From NCBI GenBank assembly GCA_965223725.1, contig CBDCXE010000006.1, positions 1 to 64,000 on the forward strand: DNA of 64,000 bases, written 5' to 3'. Shown here piece by piece: positions 1 through 10,560 of this stretch; the first letter of the stretch is position 1, and the number at the start of each line of letters is the position of its first letter. The DNA is from CBDCXE01 sp965223725 [NCBI: Nitrospinota bacterium]. Its GTDB lineage: Bacteria > Nitrospinota_A > UBA7883. The notes under the pieces were generated by a model. The model was not told where the DNA came from. It saw nothing but the letters and a program-made list of their open reading frames with translations, and made no database searches. The translations under genes were made by a program, and so were the position numbers.

Positions 1-221
1 GTAATTATTCTGATCATTTCCATCATCTCCAATTACTGCTTCGGATTGCTGATAGACCGGTACCGGGATAAACGATGGGGCGCCAAGCTGTTGCTTGCTC
101 TTGCCGCTGTCGTAAACCTTGGTATTTTGGCTATCTTCAAATATTCCGGTTTCCTGGTCGATAATCTGAATTCATTTACAGAACCATTACTGGATTATTC
201 CTTCGCCGTCGGCCTGTCCAT
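1..221 (+). pseudogene. 5' part of MBOAT O-acyltransferase gene, frame-shifted from the rest and cut by the window edge
   Basis: Frame 1 is open from the first base. It encodes the conserved early part of an AlgI-type membrane-bound O-acyltransferase, with an NYCFGLLIDRYRDKRWG segment and then a hydrophobic helix ending near ILAIFKYSGF. The homology leaves this frame at about position 220 and resumes in frame 3 at 222. One extra T in the ATATG at 220-224 would give the family consensus SILPIGISFFTFQ. So this is the upstream piece of the gene described at 222-1310. The true start lies outside the window. Confidence 0.75.
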
Positions 222-1310
222 ATGCCGATCGGGATATCATTCTTTACATTCCAGGCGCTCTCCTATGTGGCGGATATATACCGCAACAACGCCGAGGCGC
301 AGAAAAATCCTTTCGATGTGGGCCTTTACATCTCCATGTTTCCACAGCTGATCGCGGGGCCGATTGTGCGGTACAAGGATATCGCCGATCAGATAAAAAA
401 CAGGGTTGTGACATGGAGCGGGTTCACCTATGGGGTGGAGCGGTTTGTATACGGGCTGGCGAAAAAGATGATCCTGGCCAACAGTTTCGGCGAGGTGGCG
501 GACAAGGTTTTCGCCATCCCGCCGGACCAACTGAACTTTTCCCTGGCGTGGCTTGGCATCGTAATGTACACGCTGCAGATATATTTCGATTTCTCCGGCT
601 ATTCCGATATGGCCATCGGGTTGGGCCGGATGTTCGGCTTCCGCTATCTGGAGAATTTCAACTATCCATATATATCCCGGTCGATGCAGGAGTTCTGGCG
701 CCGGTGGCATATATCGTTGTCCAACTGGTTTCGGGATTATCTCTACTTTCCGTTGGGCGGCTCCCGATGTTCCGTCGGGCGGACCTATTTCAACCTGTTT
801 ATTGTGTTTTTTCTATGCGGGTTGTGGCATGGCGCCAGTTGGACCTTTGTGCTGTGGGGGATGTACCACGGTTTCTTTCTGGTGGTAGAGCGCGCCGGGT
901 TGAGCGCTGTTCTGGAGCGAACATGGCGGCCCATCGCCCATGCCTATTTGCTCCTGGCGGTGATGGTTGGGTGGGCGCTTTTCCGGGCGGATACCATGGA
1001 GCAGGCGACTGCGTTCCTGATGGCTATGGTTGGTTTTGGCGCTGGAGCGGGCGATCTGTTTCATGCCGGGCTTTATATAAATGCAGAGCTGCTGATCCTG
1101 TTTATTATTGGAATAATAGCGGCCACTCCGGTTTGTAACAATCTGTTGCCGCTGCACTCCGATTTCGATTCTGAAGACCTGTCCGTAAAAACTGGTAGAT
1201 ATATGGCAGTTTCAACTATTCGCACCGGCTTCATCTCTTTATTACTATTGATCTGTTGGATGTCGCTTGCCAGTGGGTCGTATAACCCGTTTATCTATTT
1301 CAGGTTTTAG
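222..1310 (+). CDS. MBOAT family (AlgI-like) membrane-bound O-acyltransferase, main part
   Basis: Polytopic inner-membrane acyltransferase of the AlgI/DltB class. These proteins move acyl (usually acetyl) groups across the membrane to an extracytoplasmic polysaccharide. This reading frame starts inside the protein with PIGISFFTFQALSYV. It carries the FWRRWHISLSNWFRDYLYFP motif (His about residue 163) and the LWHGASW motif, whose histidine at about residue 203 is the family's proposed catalytic residue. The first part of the protein is in another frame (1-221), so the gene is broken by one missing base near 220-224 or the assembly contains an error. The next gene is an AlgJ/AlgX-like partner starting 6 bases later, which supports a polysaccharide O-acetylation pair. 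The substrate cannot be told from sequence. Confidence 0.85.
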   Translation: MPIGISFFTFQALSYVADIYRNNAEAQKNPFDVGLYISMFPQLIAGPIVRYKDIADQIKNRVVTWSGFTYGVERFVYGLAKKMILANSFGEVADKVFAIPPDQLNFSLAWLGIVMYTLQIYFDFSGYSDMAIGLGRMFGFRYLENFNYPYISRSMQEFWRRWHISLSNWFRDYLYFPLGGSRCSVGRTYFNLFIVFFLCGLWHGASWTFVLWGMYHGFFLVVERAGLSAVLERTWRPIAHAYLLLAVMVGWALFRADTMEQATAFLMAMVGFGAGAGDLFHAGLYINAELLILFIIGIIAATPVCNNLLPLHSDFDSEDLSVKTGRYMAVSTIRTGFISLLLLICWMSLASGSYNPFIYFRF

Positions 1311-1315
1311 AGCGT

Positions 1316-1903
1316 ATGGAAGAGCGACAATCAGCCAGCCTGAACAGGTTTAAATATTTCCCGGTATTATCTGTTGGTTTTTTTCTGTTGTTTCTTATAG
1401 CGCCGGTCTCGTACAGCATGATTGTTAAAGATGGCGCGCCGACACTGAATGAAAAACGGACGCTGGCCAAATTGCCCGCGTTAGAGCTTAATGGCGATTC
1501 TCTAAAAAAATATCCTGGCAAGTTCGAAAAATATTTCAACGATAATTTTGGATTGAGGACCGAGCTTATTTCGCTGCACAGTTATATAAAAACCTATTGG
1601 ATCGGTGTGGCGCCGTCGGAGCGAATCATATTAGGCAAAGATGATTGGCTCTTTTATAACTCGGCATATTCCATAGCTTCTTACCGAAACTCCAGGCTGC
1701 CGACGGAAGATGAGTTGTTACTGTGGAAACGCCATTTGAAACTGATCCAACTGTGGCTCGACAAGCTGAACATAAAGTTTCTTTTGGTAATCGCGCCTAA
1801 CAAATCTACTATCTACCCTGAATACATGCCAGACCGGTACAACAAAGTGGCCGGCATTTCCTATTTCGATATGGTGGTCGAAGCCGCCAGAGAGTCGGGG
1901 TGA
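1316..1903 (+). CDS. AlgJ/AlgX-like O-acetyltransferase, N-terminal part (frameshifted)
   Basis: 195 residues. An N-terminal signal anchor (about residues 15-35) is followed by the SGNH-like fold seen in AlgJ, AlgX and DHHW-type proteins, including the early motifs KYFNDNFGLRTELISLH and LGKDDWLFYN. In this family the periplasmic domain passes acetyl groups supplied by the MBOAT partner to the polysaccharide. The frame stops at a TGA directly after a GGGG run (1897-1900). The rest of the same protein continues in the -1 frame from GTG at 1900. One extra G would fuse the two into a single protein of about 530 residues. The start 6 bases after the MBOAT stop indicates co-transcription. Confidence 0.75.
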   Translation: MEERQSASLNRFKYFPVLSVGFFLLFLIAPVSYSMIVKDGAPTLNEKRTLAKLPALELNGDSLKKYPGKFEKYFNDNFGLRTELISLHSYIKTYWIGVAPSERIILGKDDWLFYNSAYSIASYRNSRLPTEDELLLWKRHLKLIQLWLDKLNIKFLLVIAPNKSTIYPEYMPDRYNKVAGISYFDMVVEAARESG

Positions 1904-2904
1904 GCGTTATAGATTCCAGAGACGAATTGATAGCGGAGAAGAAAAAGAGAAAAATCTATTTTCGAACGGATACGCACTGGACAAATGCGGGCGCGTATGT
2001 CGCCTATAAAATGATGCTTGAAAAACTGGAGCTCTGGTTCCCCGCGTTGAAGACCGAACTTCAGCACACGGTTAATTATGAGATGAAAGAGACCAGGGGT
2101 AAGGATCTGTTCAGCATGCTCGGTATTCCAAAAGATATCGTTGAGCATTATGAAAGTATCCGGCTTGAATCAAACCAGAAAGCCGCAAGAATAGATTCTT
2201 CCGGTTTGCCAAAGTCACGAGAGAGCAAAAGGTTCAAAACGGGTAATGATAAATTGCCTAATGCTGTCGCCGCTGTCGATTCGTTCGGGGCGGCTCTTCT
2301 GCCATTTCTGATCCACAGTTTTAACGTCACCAGCTTTGTCGACAGCAGGGCTGTGCCGCTCGATATTCTGGATAAAGAGCGTCCTGATGTTTTTATTTTT
2401 GAAGTTGTCGAAAGGAACCTGCTGATGGGGCCAAGGAAGCTTGGAAGCTTCAAGCATGTTTGGAGGGCGTTGACCGGGGCCGACCCCGCGATAGAATTCC
2501 CTAAAGTTGTGGGTGTTAACAGTGGGGATGAAAGCTCTTTACTGGGTATCGTCAGAAAAGCTCGAAAGGGTATTGATAGCCCTGGCTATTTGATGTTTGG
2601 ACCATATTCAAAACTTGATAAAGGTAAATATAGAGCCGTGTTTAAAATCAAAGTGGAAAACGCGCCGGCCGACGCTTCAATAGGAAAACTGGATATTGTT
2701 TATAACAGAGGCCGCAATATACTAGGGCAAAAAACCATCAGCGATATTCATGCCACAGGCCAGAGCTCATGGGATGACATCTCCATCGATTTCACGATAG
2801 ATAGCGATACGGTGAATGATATCGAATATCGGGTAGAGTACCTTGGAACTGGTGATTTATCTGTCGAGAGCGTGAAAGTTACACCAAATACGGTTTTATA
2901 TTGA
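1900..2904 (+). CDS. AlgJ/AlgX-like O-acetyltransferase, C-terminal part with beta-sandwich domain
   Basis: 334 residues continuing the preceding fragment. YFRTDTHWTNAGAYVAY holds the Asp and His expected of the SGNH/DHHW catalytic centre (the TDTHW motif near residue 25). A VAAVDSFGAALLPFL segment follows, and a likely catalytic Ser lies there. The last 130 residues (from about 205) look like a separate beta-sandwich, with GPYSKLDKGKYRAVFKIKV, comparable to the carbohydrate-binding module of AlgX; that comparison is inference. As a free-standing gene it would start at GTG 1900 and overlap the previous stop as GTGA. The lack of a signal peptide and the continuity of homology argue that it is one gene broken by a frameshift. 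Confidence 0.7.
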   Translation: MSVIDSRDELIAEKKKRKIYFRTDTHWTNAGAYVAYKMMLEKLELWFPALKTELQHTVNYEMKETRGKDLFSMLGIPKDIVEHYESIRLESNQKAARIDSSGLPKSRESKRFKTGNDKLPNAVAAVDSFGAALLPFLIHSFNVTSFVDSRAVPLDILDKERPDVFIFEVVERNLLMGPRKLGSFKHVWRALTGADPAIEFPKVVGVNSGDESSLLGIVRKARKGIDSPGYLMFGPYSKLDKGKYRAVFKIKVENAPADASIGKLDIVYNRGRNILGQKTISDIHATGQSSWDDISIDFTIDSDTVNDIEYRVEYLGTGDLSVESVKVTPNTVLY

Positions 2905-2958
2905 CTGTTTGGGATCAATCCTTCATAATTGCCTATTTTTAATTAACGAGAAATAATA

Positions 2959-3222
2959 TTGGCAAATCATAAATCTGCTATCAAGCGCATGCGGCAGAAT
3001 AAAAAGCGCAGGATACGCAACAGCGCCATTCGCACTGAAGCGCGCTCCGCGGTGAAAAAGGTCAGGCTAGCGTTGGAATCCGGCTCCAAGGAAGAGGCGC
3101 AAAATGCGCTCAAATCGGCCATCAGCATCCTGGACAAGACAGCATCAAAGGGGGTGCATCACAAGAAAAACGCTTCCAGGCGTGTTTCCAGGCTGGCCCG
3201 GCAAGTGGCCGCCATGGCGTAA
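2959..3222 (+). CDS. rpsT: 30S ribosomal protein S20
   Basis: 87 residues, the normal length for S20. It begins ANHKSAIKRMRQNKKRR and is very rich in Lys and Arg. S20 binds 16S rRNA early in small-subunit assembly. The start is TTG at 2959 with a GAG-containing ribosome-binding site about 9 bases upstream. A TTG start is common for rpsT and limits its expression in Escherichia coli. It stands alone between the O-acetylation genes and the convergent murA. Confidence 0.97.
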   Translation: MANHKSAIKRMRQNKKRRIRNSAIRTEARSAVKKVRLALESGSKEEAQNALKSAISILDKTASKGVHHKKNASRRVSRLARQVAAMA

Positions 3223-3242
3223 CGGCCACTACGCAACTTTTT
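3204..3242 (+). terminator. Probable rpsT terminator
   Basis: A perfect 7-bp inverted repeat, AGTGGCC at 3204-3210 and GGCCACT at 3224-3230, spans the rpsT stop codon. Five T lie at 3238-3242. The T run starts 7 bases after the stem, a little far for a textbook intrinsic terminator. The hairpin lies between convergent genes (rpsT and murA). Confidence 0.45.
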
Positions 3243-3245
3243 GAA

Positions 3246-4508
3246 TCAATCTGCTCTCACTCGCTTTATAACTGCGCCTAACGCCTCGAACTTTTTCTCG
3301 ATATGTTCATAGCCCCTGTCGAGGTGGTACACCCGGGAGACCGATGTCTCCCCATCCCCTGCCAGCCCGGCCAGAACCAGTGACGCGGAAGCCCTCAGGT
3401 CGGTGGCCATCAGCGGAGCCGCTGATAACTTACTGACACCCCGCACAATAGCGGTGGAGCCATTTTCGGCAATGTCGGCGCCCATCCTCCGCAGTTCCGC
3501 CACATGCATAAAACGGTTTTCAAATATGGTTTCTGATATGACAGAAGCCCCATCCGCCAGCGTCATCAGCGCCATAAACTGGGCCTGCATATCGGTGGGG
3601 AATCCGGGGAACGGAGCGGTGGTAATATCCACGGATCGGATAATATCCGGGCCGATTACCCGGACGCTATGTTCCGATTCGGTGACTTCGCATCCTGCCG
3701 CGCGCAGTTTTTCTGTTACTGCGGCCACAGATTCAGGGTCGATATCGCCCACTATTATATCACCCTTGGTTATCGCCGAAGCCGCCATAAAAGTGCCGGC
3801 TTCTATCCTGTCTGGCATCACTTCTATATCAGCGGATGTAAGCTGATCCACACCTTTTATGGTGATAACCGCCGATCCAGCGCCTTCGATATTGGCGCCC
3901 ATACGGTTCAAAAATATGGCCAGCGCGGCCACCTCCGGCTCTTCCGCGGCGTTTTCGATTACAGTGACACCCTTGGCCTTGGTGGCGGCCATCATGATGT
4001 TCATTGTTCCGGTCACGGTCACCACATCCATGGCGATGCGCCGGCCGGCTAATGCGCCTCTGCTGCTGGCCTCAATATTGCCATGGTCCAGCGTTATATC
4101 GGCCCCCAGCGCCTCTAGCCCTTTTACATGCTGATCCAGCGGCCGCGAGCCGATGGCGCACCCCCCGGGCAGGCTGACCTTTGCCCTCTTCAACCGGACC
4201 AGTAATGGGCCTAACACCAGGCAGGAAGCGCGCATGGTTTTCACAAGATCGTAGGGCGCTTCGAACTGGCTCACTCCGTCACTATTGATGCGATAGGTTG
4301 AGTCGCCTGTTCGCTCTACGCTAGAGCCTAGTTCTACCAGCAGTTTTGATATGATGCTAATGTCTTTTAGCTCTGGCACGTTGGTGATGTTGTAAACGCC
4401 CGGGGCCAACAGTGTAGCCGCGAAGATGGGCAACGCGGCGTTCTTGGCGCCAGATACCGGCGCAAACCCCCGCAAAGGCCTGCCTCCTTCGATAACTATT
4501 TTATCCAT
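3246..4508 (-). CDS. murA: UDP-N-acetylglucosamine 1-carboxyvinyltransferase
   Basis: 420 residues, typical for MurA. The enzyme transfers enolpyruvate from PEP to UDP-GlcNAc, the first committed step of peptidoglycan synthesis in the cytoplasm. The substrate-binding Lys22 (SGAKNAALP) and the active-site Cys117 in [15 protein letters not shown] are visible. Cys117 is the residue alkylated by fosfomycin, so sensitivity is predicted at that position. It starts at an ATG sharing one base with the prmC stop (TAATG), so it is translationally coupled as the last gene of the rho-rpmE-prfA-prmC-murA block. Confidence 0.97.
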   Translation of the reverse strand: MDKIVIEGGRPLRGFAPVSGAKNAALPIFAATLLAPGVYNITNVPELKDISIISKLLVELGSSVERTGDSTYRINSDGVSQFEAPYDLVKTMRASCLVLGPLLVRLKRAKVSLPGGCAIGSRPLDQHVKGLEALGADITLDHGNIEASSRGALAGRRIAMDVVTVTGTMNIMMAATKAKGVTVIENAAEEPEVAALAIFLNRMGANIEGAGSAVITIKGVDQLTSADIEVMPDRIEAGTFMAASAITKGDIIVGDIDPESVAAVTEKLRAAGCEVTESEHSVRVIGPDIIRSVDITTAPFPGFPTDMQAQFMALMTLADGASVISETIFENRFMHVAELRRMGADIAENGSTAIVRGVSKLSAAPLMATDLRASASLVLAGLAGDGETSVSRVYHLDRGYEHIEKKFEALGAVIKRVRAD

Positions 4509-5359
4509 TATCCTGCCCTTTTAGACACGACGATTACACGGTCGAATCCTGCCAGGTCGGTGATAACCTGCTCTACTTTACAAGCGATATTTTGTTCGAA
4601 CAATGCTGCTATTTGCTCTGCCTGTCCATCACCGAATTCCATTATAATTCTACCATCAGGGTTCAAATTGCTCGCGCTATCTCCTATAATCCTGCGTATG
4701 ACATTCAGCCCGTCTTCGCCAGAATAGAGGGCGCGCCCCGGCTCGTACAGTCTTGCTTCAGGATCGATATTCCTTTCCCCTTCAACCACGTATGGCGGGT
4801 TGGTTACTATCAGATCAAATTTTTGACCGCCGAGCGATCCATACAGATCGCTTTGGACCAGCTTCAGATTATCAACGTTATGCAGGTTCATATTTTCGCG
4901 GGCCAGCTCCAGCGCGTCATTGCACAGATCGATAGCAGTCACCTGCCAGTTCGGTCGATGCCTGGCCAGTGTGATCGCGATGGCGCCTGAACCGGTCCCG
5001 ATATCGAGCGCCGTGATCGGAGCCTGATCATACAATTCCAGCGCTGCGCCGATTATAGTTTCGGTTTCCGGCCTGGGTATCAGCGCCCTTTGGTCCACTT
5101 TGAAATCTAGCGAGTAGAACTCTTTACACCCGGTCAGATAGGCCACTGGCTCCCGAGTTTCTCTACGGCATATCAATTTATCAAAATTAACGAGTTCCGA
5201 GCTTCCCAAAATATCATTGAAATGGGTAAGCAGAAATGTCCTGTCACAGTCCAGCGCGTGCGCTAGTAAAATCTGCGCGTCCAGTTCCGGCGTTGGAGAG
5301 CCTGCCGCCATCAGCCTTTTCGAAGCGCTATCCAAGGCATGTTTCACGGCGATGGCCAT
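4508..5359 (-). CDS. prmC: Peptide chain release factor N5-glutamine methyltransferase
   Basis: 283 residues. PrmC methylates the Gln of the GGQ motif in release factors RF1 and RF2, using S-adenosylmethionine. Motifs seen are PRPETE (95-100), the SAM-binding loop [10 protein letters not shown] (119-128) and the substrate-Gln motif NPPY (187-190). Its substrate gene prfA lies 7 bases upstream, the usual bacterial pairing. The stop overlaps the murA start. Confidence 0.95.
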   Translation of the reverse strand: MAIAVKHALDSASKRLMAAGSPTPELDAQILLAHALDCDRTFLLTHFNDILGSSELVNFDKLICRRETREPVAYLTGCKEFYSLDFKVDQRALIPRPETETIIGAALELYDQAPITALDIGTGSGAIAITLARHRPNWQVTAIDLCNDALELARENMNLHNVDNLKLVQSDLYGSLGGQKFDLIVTNPPYVVEGERNIDPEARLYEPGRALYSGEDGLNVIRRIIGDSASNLNPDGRIIMEFGDGQAEQIAALFEQNIACKVEQVITDLAGFDRVIVVSKRAG

Positions 5360-5366
5360 AGCCGGA

Positions 5367-6452
5367 TCAAGCCTCCGACGCAGAGTTGACTTCCGCCTTC
5401 AGCGCTGCTTCCTGGCCCGCGAATATCAGAGCGTTTATCAGCTCATCCAGGTCGCCATCCAACGCAGCCTCCAGCTTGTAGAGCGTCAGGTTGATCCGGT
5501 GGTCGGTCACCCTACCCTGGGAAAAGTTGTATGTGCGGATCCTTTCGCTTCTGTCCCCGGTACCCACCTGGCTCTTCCGTTCGGAGGCGCGTTTGCTTGC
5601 CTCTTCCCTGGTTTTGATATCCAGCAGTTTGGCGGTCAGGATCTTCATTGCCTTCGCCTTGTTTTTGAACTGCGATTTTTCATCCTGCATCGTCACCACG
5701 ATACCGGTGGGGAGGTGGGTCAGACGGACGGCGGAATCTGTAGTGTTCACCGACTGGCCGCCATGACCGGAGGAGCGGTAGACGTCTACTTTGATATCGT
5801 TCGGGTCGAGGTCGACTTCCACTTCCTCCGCTTCTGGCATGATCGCCACTGTGCATGCGGATGTATGGGTTCGGCCCGACGCCTCGGTCTCCGGCACCCG
5901 TTGCACCCGGTGGACCCCGCTTTCATACTTCAGTCGGGAATATGCGCTTTTACCGGTGACGGCGGCGATTATCTCCTTGAATCCGCCTTTGCCGGTTTCG
6001 CTGACCGACAAGGTTTCCACTTTCCATTTGTTTCGTTCGGCGTATCGGCTGTACATACGGAAAAGATCGGCGGCGAACAGACTGGCTTCGTCCCCTCCGG
6101 TTCCGGCCCTAATCTCCAGTATTACGTTTTTATCTGCGTTCGGGTCTTTGGGCAGGAGCAGGAGGCGCATCTTCTTTTCGATCCGCTCCAGTTGTGGCTC
6201 CAGCTCGGCTATTTCTTCCTTGGCAAGGACTTCCAGCTCCGGGTCCGATCCGCCGACGATCAGCTCTTTGGCGTCATCGAGCAGCGCTTTCGATTTCTGA
6301 TATTCCTGGAACGCGTCCACTATCGGCTTTAGCTCCGACAGTTCTCTGGCGAGTTTCTCGAACTCTACCCTGTCGGAAGCGACCGAGGGGTCGGCCATCC
6401 GTTCAGAGATCTGGTTGTATCGCTTTTCCACCGATTCGAGCGCAGAGAACAT
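5367..6452 (-). CDS. prfA: Peptide chain release factor 1
   Basis: 361 residues. RF1 reads UAA and UAG and triggers peptidyl-tRNA hydrolysis. The GGQ loop is at 231-233 ([11 protein letters not shown]). The codon-recognition tripeptide is PET (187-189) in [15 protein letters not shown], the PxT type that marks RF1 rather than RF2. Presence of RF1 means UAG is expected to be a normal stop here. This matters for the amber codon at 52120-52122. Confidence 0.96.
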   Translation of the reverse strand: MFSALESVEKRYNQISERMADPSVASDRVEFEKLARELSELKPIVDAFQEYQKSKALLDDAKELIVGGSDPELEVLAKEEIAELEPQLERIEKKMRLLLLPKDPNADKNVILEIRAGTGGDEASLFAADLFRMYSRYAERNKWKVETLSVSETGKGGFKEIIAAVTGKSAYSRLKYESGVHRVQRVPETEASGRTHTSACTVAIMPEAEEVEVDLDPNDIKVDVYRSSGHGGQSVNTTDSAVRLTHLPTGIVVTMQDEKSQFKNKAKAMKILTAKLLDIKTREEASKRASERKSQVGTGDRSERIRTYNFSQGRVTDHRINLTLYKLEAALDGDLDELINALIFAGQEAALKAEVNSASEA

Positions 6453-6488
6453 GCCAACCCTATGGAAAAATTAACAAGTAGGCGCCGG

Positions 6489-6731
6489 TTAACCGGCGGT
6501 GGTGGAGCTTGCTTCGCTGGACTGCTTCGGTTCTTTCGACTCGTATCTGCGTTTGAACTTTTCGATTCTGCCAGCGGTGTCCACCAGTTTCTGTTTACCA
6601 GTAAAAAACGGATGGCAGTGGGAGCAGATTTCCAGATGCATTGTGGGCATCACACCCCGGGTGGTGACCTTGGCGCCGCACGCGCAAGTGATTACACACT
6701 CTGTGTATTCCGGATGAATATCTTTTTTCAT
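6489..6731 (-). CDS. rpmE: 50S ribosomal protein L31
   Basis: 80 residues, starting MKKDIHPEY. It is the zinc-binding (C+) form: Cys residues lie in CVITCACG and CSHCHPF. The C-terminal tail is Ser/Thr-rich and a little longer than in Escherichia coli. In many bacteria rpmE follows rho, as here, with 58 bases between them. Confidence 0.95.
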   Translation of the reverse strand: MKKDIHPEYTECVITCACGAKVTTRGVMPTMHLEICSHCHPFFTGKQKLVDTAGRIEKFKRRYESKEPKQSSEASSTTAG

Positions 6732-6789
6732 GTTTATATCTAGCTTCGTTTAATAAAGTTGACTTTTATAGCACATTTTACGTTGTATG

Positions 6790-8109
<1,320 letters not shown>

Positions 8110-8172
8110 AGCAGTTTTAATATTGTTCTTTTGAAAGTTATAGAATGCTTCTGTTTATATAAATCAATAGAG

Positions 8173-8194
8173 AAAAAACGTCATGGATATGACG
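8173..8194 (-). terminator. Intrinsic terminator between the LtaS-like gene and rho
   Basis: Read on the minus strand: a 6-bp perfect stem (CGTCAT/ATGACG) with a 4-base loop, followed at once by six T. It lies 182 bases past the stop of the LtaS-like gene and about 64 bases before the rho start codon. It may end the upstream transcript or act as a rho leader attenuator. Confidence 0.55.
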
Positions 8195-8375
8195 GGTAAA
8201 CAAGGAAATTATACGTCTAATTCGCTTTCTTTATGATTAATTGATCCACCATTTATAGCATCGGCTGGTTCGCGCCATAAAGTTTAGGGTTCATCTCGTT
8301 GTGGCGGAATGAAAGTAAGGCCGGACCCAACCGCTAGTCTGTAAGTTACATCCCTTTTTTATTCCTGTCAACAAT

Positions 8376-10328
8376 TTATTTTGTGGGCGCCACCTGGTTG
8401 TGCAGAATCAGATATTCACTAAAATCGATATATTTAAACATATCGTCTTGCAGTTTTTTTGCTGTTTGTATCTCGCTTTTTACAATATTTTTCTTACTGT
8501 CCACCCGATAGTTAATCATCCGTCTCCTCTTCTCCCTGTTGGCCCACAGCATATGTGGTTCTTCGACATAAACCCTCGCCATCGCCCGGGGCAACACCGA
8601 CACCCTGGGCCCTTTGGAAAAGATGGACTTGCCCCACGATGTAAATGGCGCCGAGATACGCAGCATATCGAATATGGTGGGCACGATATCGACCTGGCTG
8701 ACCGGCATGTCATATTTTCCTTTAAGCTTCATCTGTGGATCAATAATCAAACCAGGGATGCAATAGCCGTTATACAGCACGGTTTTGGAAAAATAGGCGG
8801 CGGCGTGGTCGGCCACTATTATAAAAAGTGTATTGTCGTAATAGGATGACTTTTTAGCGTTTTCAAAGAATCTCCCCAAAGCGTAGTCAGAATAATGCAG
8901 AGAGTTTAGAAACTCGTTTCTGGTCTTGTCAAACTTTGTAAACTTTTCAAATTTGCTTGATGGAAGCTTGAACGGCAAATGCGAGGATAGCGATAATATA
9001 ACCGAGAAAAACGGCTTATCCATATTCAGAAACTCCTGATGAGCGCGTTGAAACATTATTTCATCGTAAATTCCCCAAATTCCATCGTGGGTTTGCGACG
9101 TGTGTTCCAGGTCCTCTGCGCTGACATGGCGGGCGAAACCGAGGCGAGAGACCATGGAGTCTATGCCCAGCGAGGCTTTTTTACCGCCATGGATGAATAT
9201 GGTTTCATAACCCAGGTCCCTGAAAACCGCCGCCGCCGGACGAAGCCGGGTCTGGTACAGCAGCCCGCTGTGCCCTATCAGTATATAGTTCCAGGTGGGA
9301 AACGATCCTATGGTGGCCAGCAACCCCTCAAACGTCCGTTGACCATTGGCGAACATGTTTGTGAGCAGCAGCCCCTCCCTAGCCAGCGCGTCGAAATTTG
9401 GCGTGGCGCCAATATCCTTGCCCAACGCCCCTGTAAACATGGGGGTCCAGCTCTCCAGGATAAACAGTACCACGTTCATCCTCCGCATCTGGTCCGGCCC
9501 ATATTTAAACCTGCGATATAAAGGATAGTCTGGATCTATCACCTCATCCTCGAATGACAGAATCTTCCTTTTGACCACCAGAGCGTCCTGTTTATCGAGC
9601 GGCTTCTCCGCAATCCGCTCTTTCGATTTGGTCATCTCGTAGAAGGCTTGCGCTGTGGTATAAACACCGTTAAGGGAGAGTGCGCCTAACAGTTGGTTGT
9701 CATTCACAAATGCCATATTGACGTTAAGCGGCTTTGCCTGAAACCCGCCCCGGACGCCTACTGCATTGAACGCTATTAGAGCCAACAGTAACATCGAATA
9801 TTTAACAAGCTGACCCGTTGGCTGCAACAGGTTGATTGTTTCTATACTTTTCAGCTGCCATTCGACAAAGGATATATAGCAGGCGGCGTATAGCAGCAAA
9901 ACCAGCAGCAGAACCAGCAACTCCTTTTTGAACCCTGCGATACCCATCCGGACAATTTCGTCCACGCTTCTCCAGAAATGGAGTATATCCATGGAAAGAT
10001 GGCGTTGAATATCAGCAAAAAAATGGATATCTCCAAATATGTAGAGAAGCAATATTATTTGAATGGCCAACAATATATAAAGGAAGGACCTTGTCAGCCA
10101 TCGATTTGTGAAGCCGCCTGGAAGAATAAAAAGCAGCAGCAAAGGCGCGCATGCAACGAGCGTGGTAGCCAGGTCGAACCTTAGCCCATGCAAAAACGCG
10201 TACACGATGGATCCATCGCCCCCATTGAACAGGTCGCTATAACGAATATACATATAAAACCTGCCAAGGGATAGCGCGACCATGAATGTCGCGACAGGAA
10301 TAAGGTATAGTCCGGCTCTTCGAATCAT
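8376..10328 (-). CDS. LtaS-type sulfatase-fold phosphoglycerol/phosphoethanolamine transferase
   Basis: 650 residues. Several N-terminal transmembrane helices (to about residue 190) precede an extracytoplasmic alkaline-phosphatase/sulfatase-fold domain (about 283-600). The metal and nucleophile positions match LtaS: Glu292 in ILESWT, Thr332 in NGQRTFEG (the predicted nucleophile), and Asp507-His508 in IVADHAA. The family moves phosphoglycerol, or similar phospholipid head groups, to a glycan or lipid outside the membrane. In a Gram-negative cell the likely acceptor is a periplasmic glucan or LPS (inference). It is divergent from the epimerase at 10561 and the acceptor cannot be named. Confidence 0.85.
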   Translation of the reverse strand: MIRRAGLYLIPVATFMVALSLGRFYMYIRYSDLFNGGDGSIVYAFLHGLRFDLATTLVACAPLLLLFILPGGFTNRWLTRSFLYILLAIQIILLLYIFGDIHFFADIQRHLSMDILHFWRSVDEIVRMGIAGFKKELLVLLLVLLLYAACYISFVEWQLKSIETINLLQPTGQLVKYSMLLLALIAFNAVGVRGGFQAKPLNVNMAFVNDNQLLGALSLNGVYTTAQAFYEMTKSKERIAEKPLDKQDALVVKRKILSFEDEVIDPDYPLYRRFKYGPDQMRRMNVVLFILESWTPMFTGALGKDIGATPNFDALAREGLLLTNMFANGQRTFEGLLATIGSFPTWNYILIGHSGLLYQTRLRPAAAVFRDLGYETIFIHGGKKASLGIDSMVSRLGFARHVSAEDLEHTSQTHDGIWGIYDEIMFQRAHQEFLNMDKPFFSVILSLSSHLPFKLPSSKFEKFTKFDKTRNEFLNSLHYSDYALGRFFENAKKSSYYDNTLFIIVADHAAAYFSKTVLYNGYCIPGLIIDPQMKLKGKYDMPVSQVDIVPTIFDMLRISAPFTSWGKSIFSKGPRVSVLPRAMARVYVEEPHMLWANREKRRRMINYRVDSKKNIVKSEIQTAKKLQDDMFKYIDFSEYLILHNQVAPTK

Positions 10329-10461
10329 ATTATCGCGCGCTTCACAGGCGATCTCGCATCAAAAATGAATTTAATAAGATTTTACTCCGTTATACTAATT
10401 TTATTTATACAGCAGAAAATAATAACATAATTATTTTATTTATTGGTCAAGGAAACGTCCA

Positions 10462-10479
10462 TTTGCCAGACCAGGCAAA
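10462..10479. promoter_or_regulatory. Perfect inverted repeat (possible operator) upstream of the epimerase gene
   Basis: TTTGCC-N6-GGCAAA, 6-bp arms and 6-base spacer, about 80 bases before the epimerase start. It overlaps a possible -35 (TTGCCA, 10463-10468), and TATAGT lies 15 bases further on (10484-10489). Its placement suggests a repressor or activator site, but no regulator is identified. Confidence 0.35.
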
Positions 10480-10560
10480 GTATTATAGTGTTACAGTGTC
10501 ATCGAGGATATTTGAAACAGACTAATTAAATATTTTGAATCTCTAAAGAAGTGAGCGTCA

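Noticed and set aside
5217-6332. Long open frame opposite prmC and prfA
   Set aside because: It is antisense to two well-supported genes and shows no protein family.
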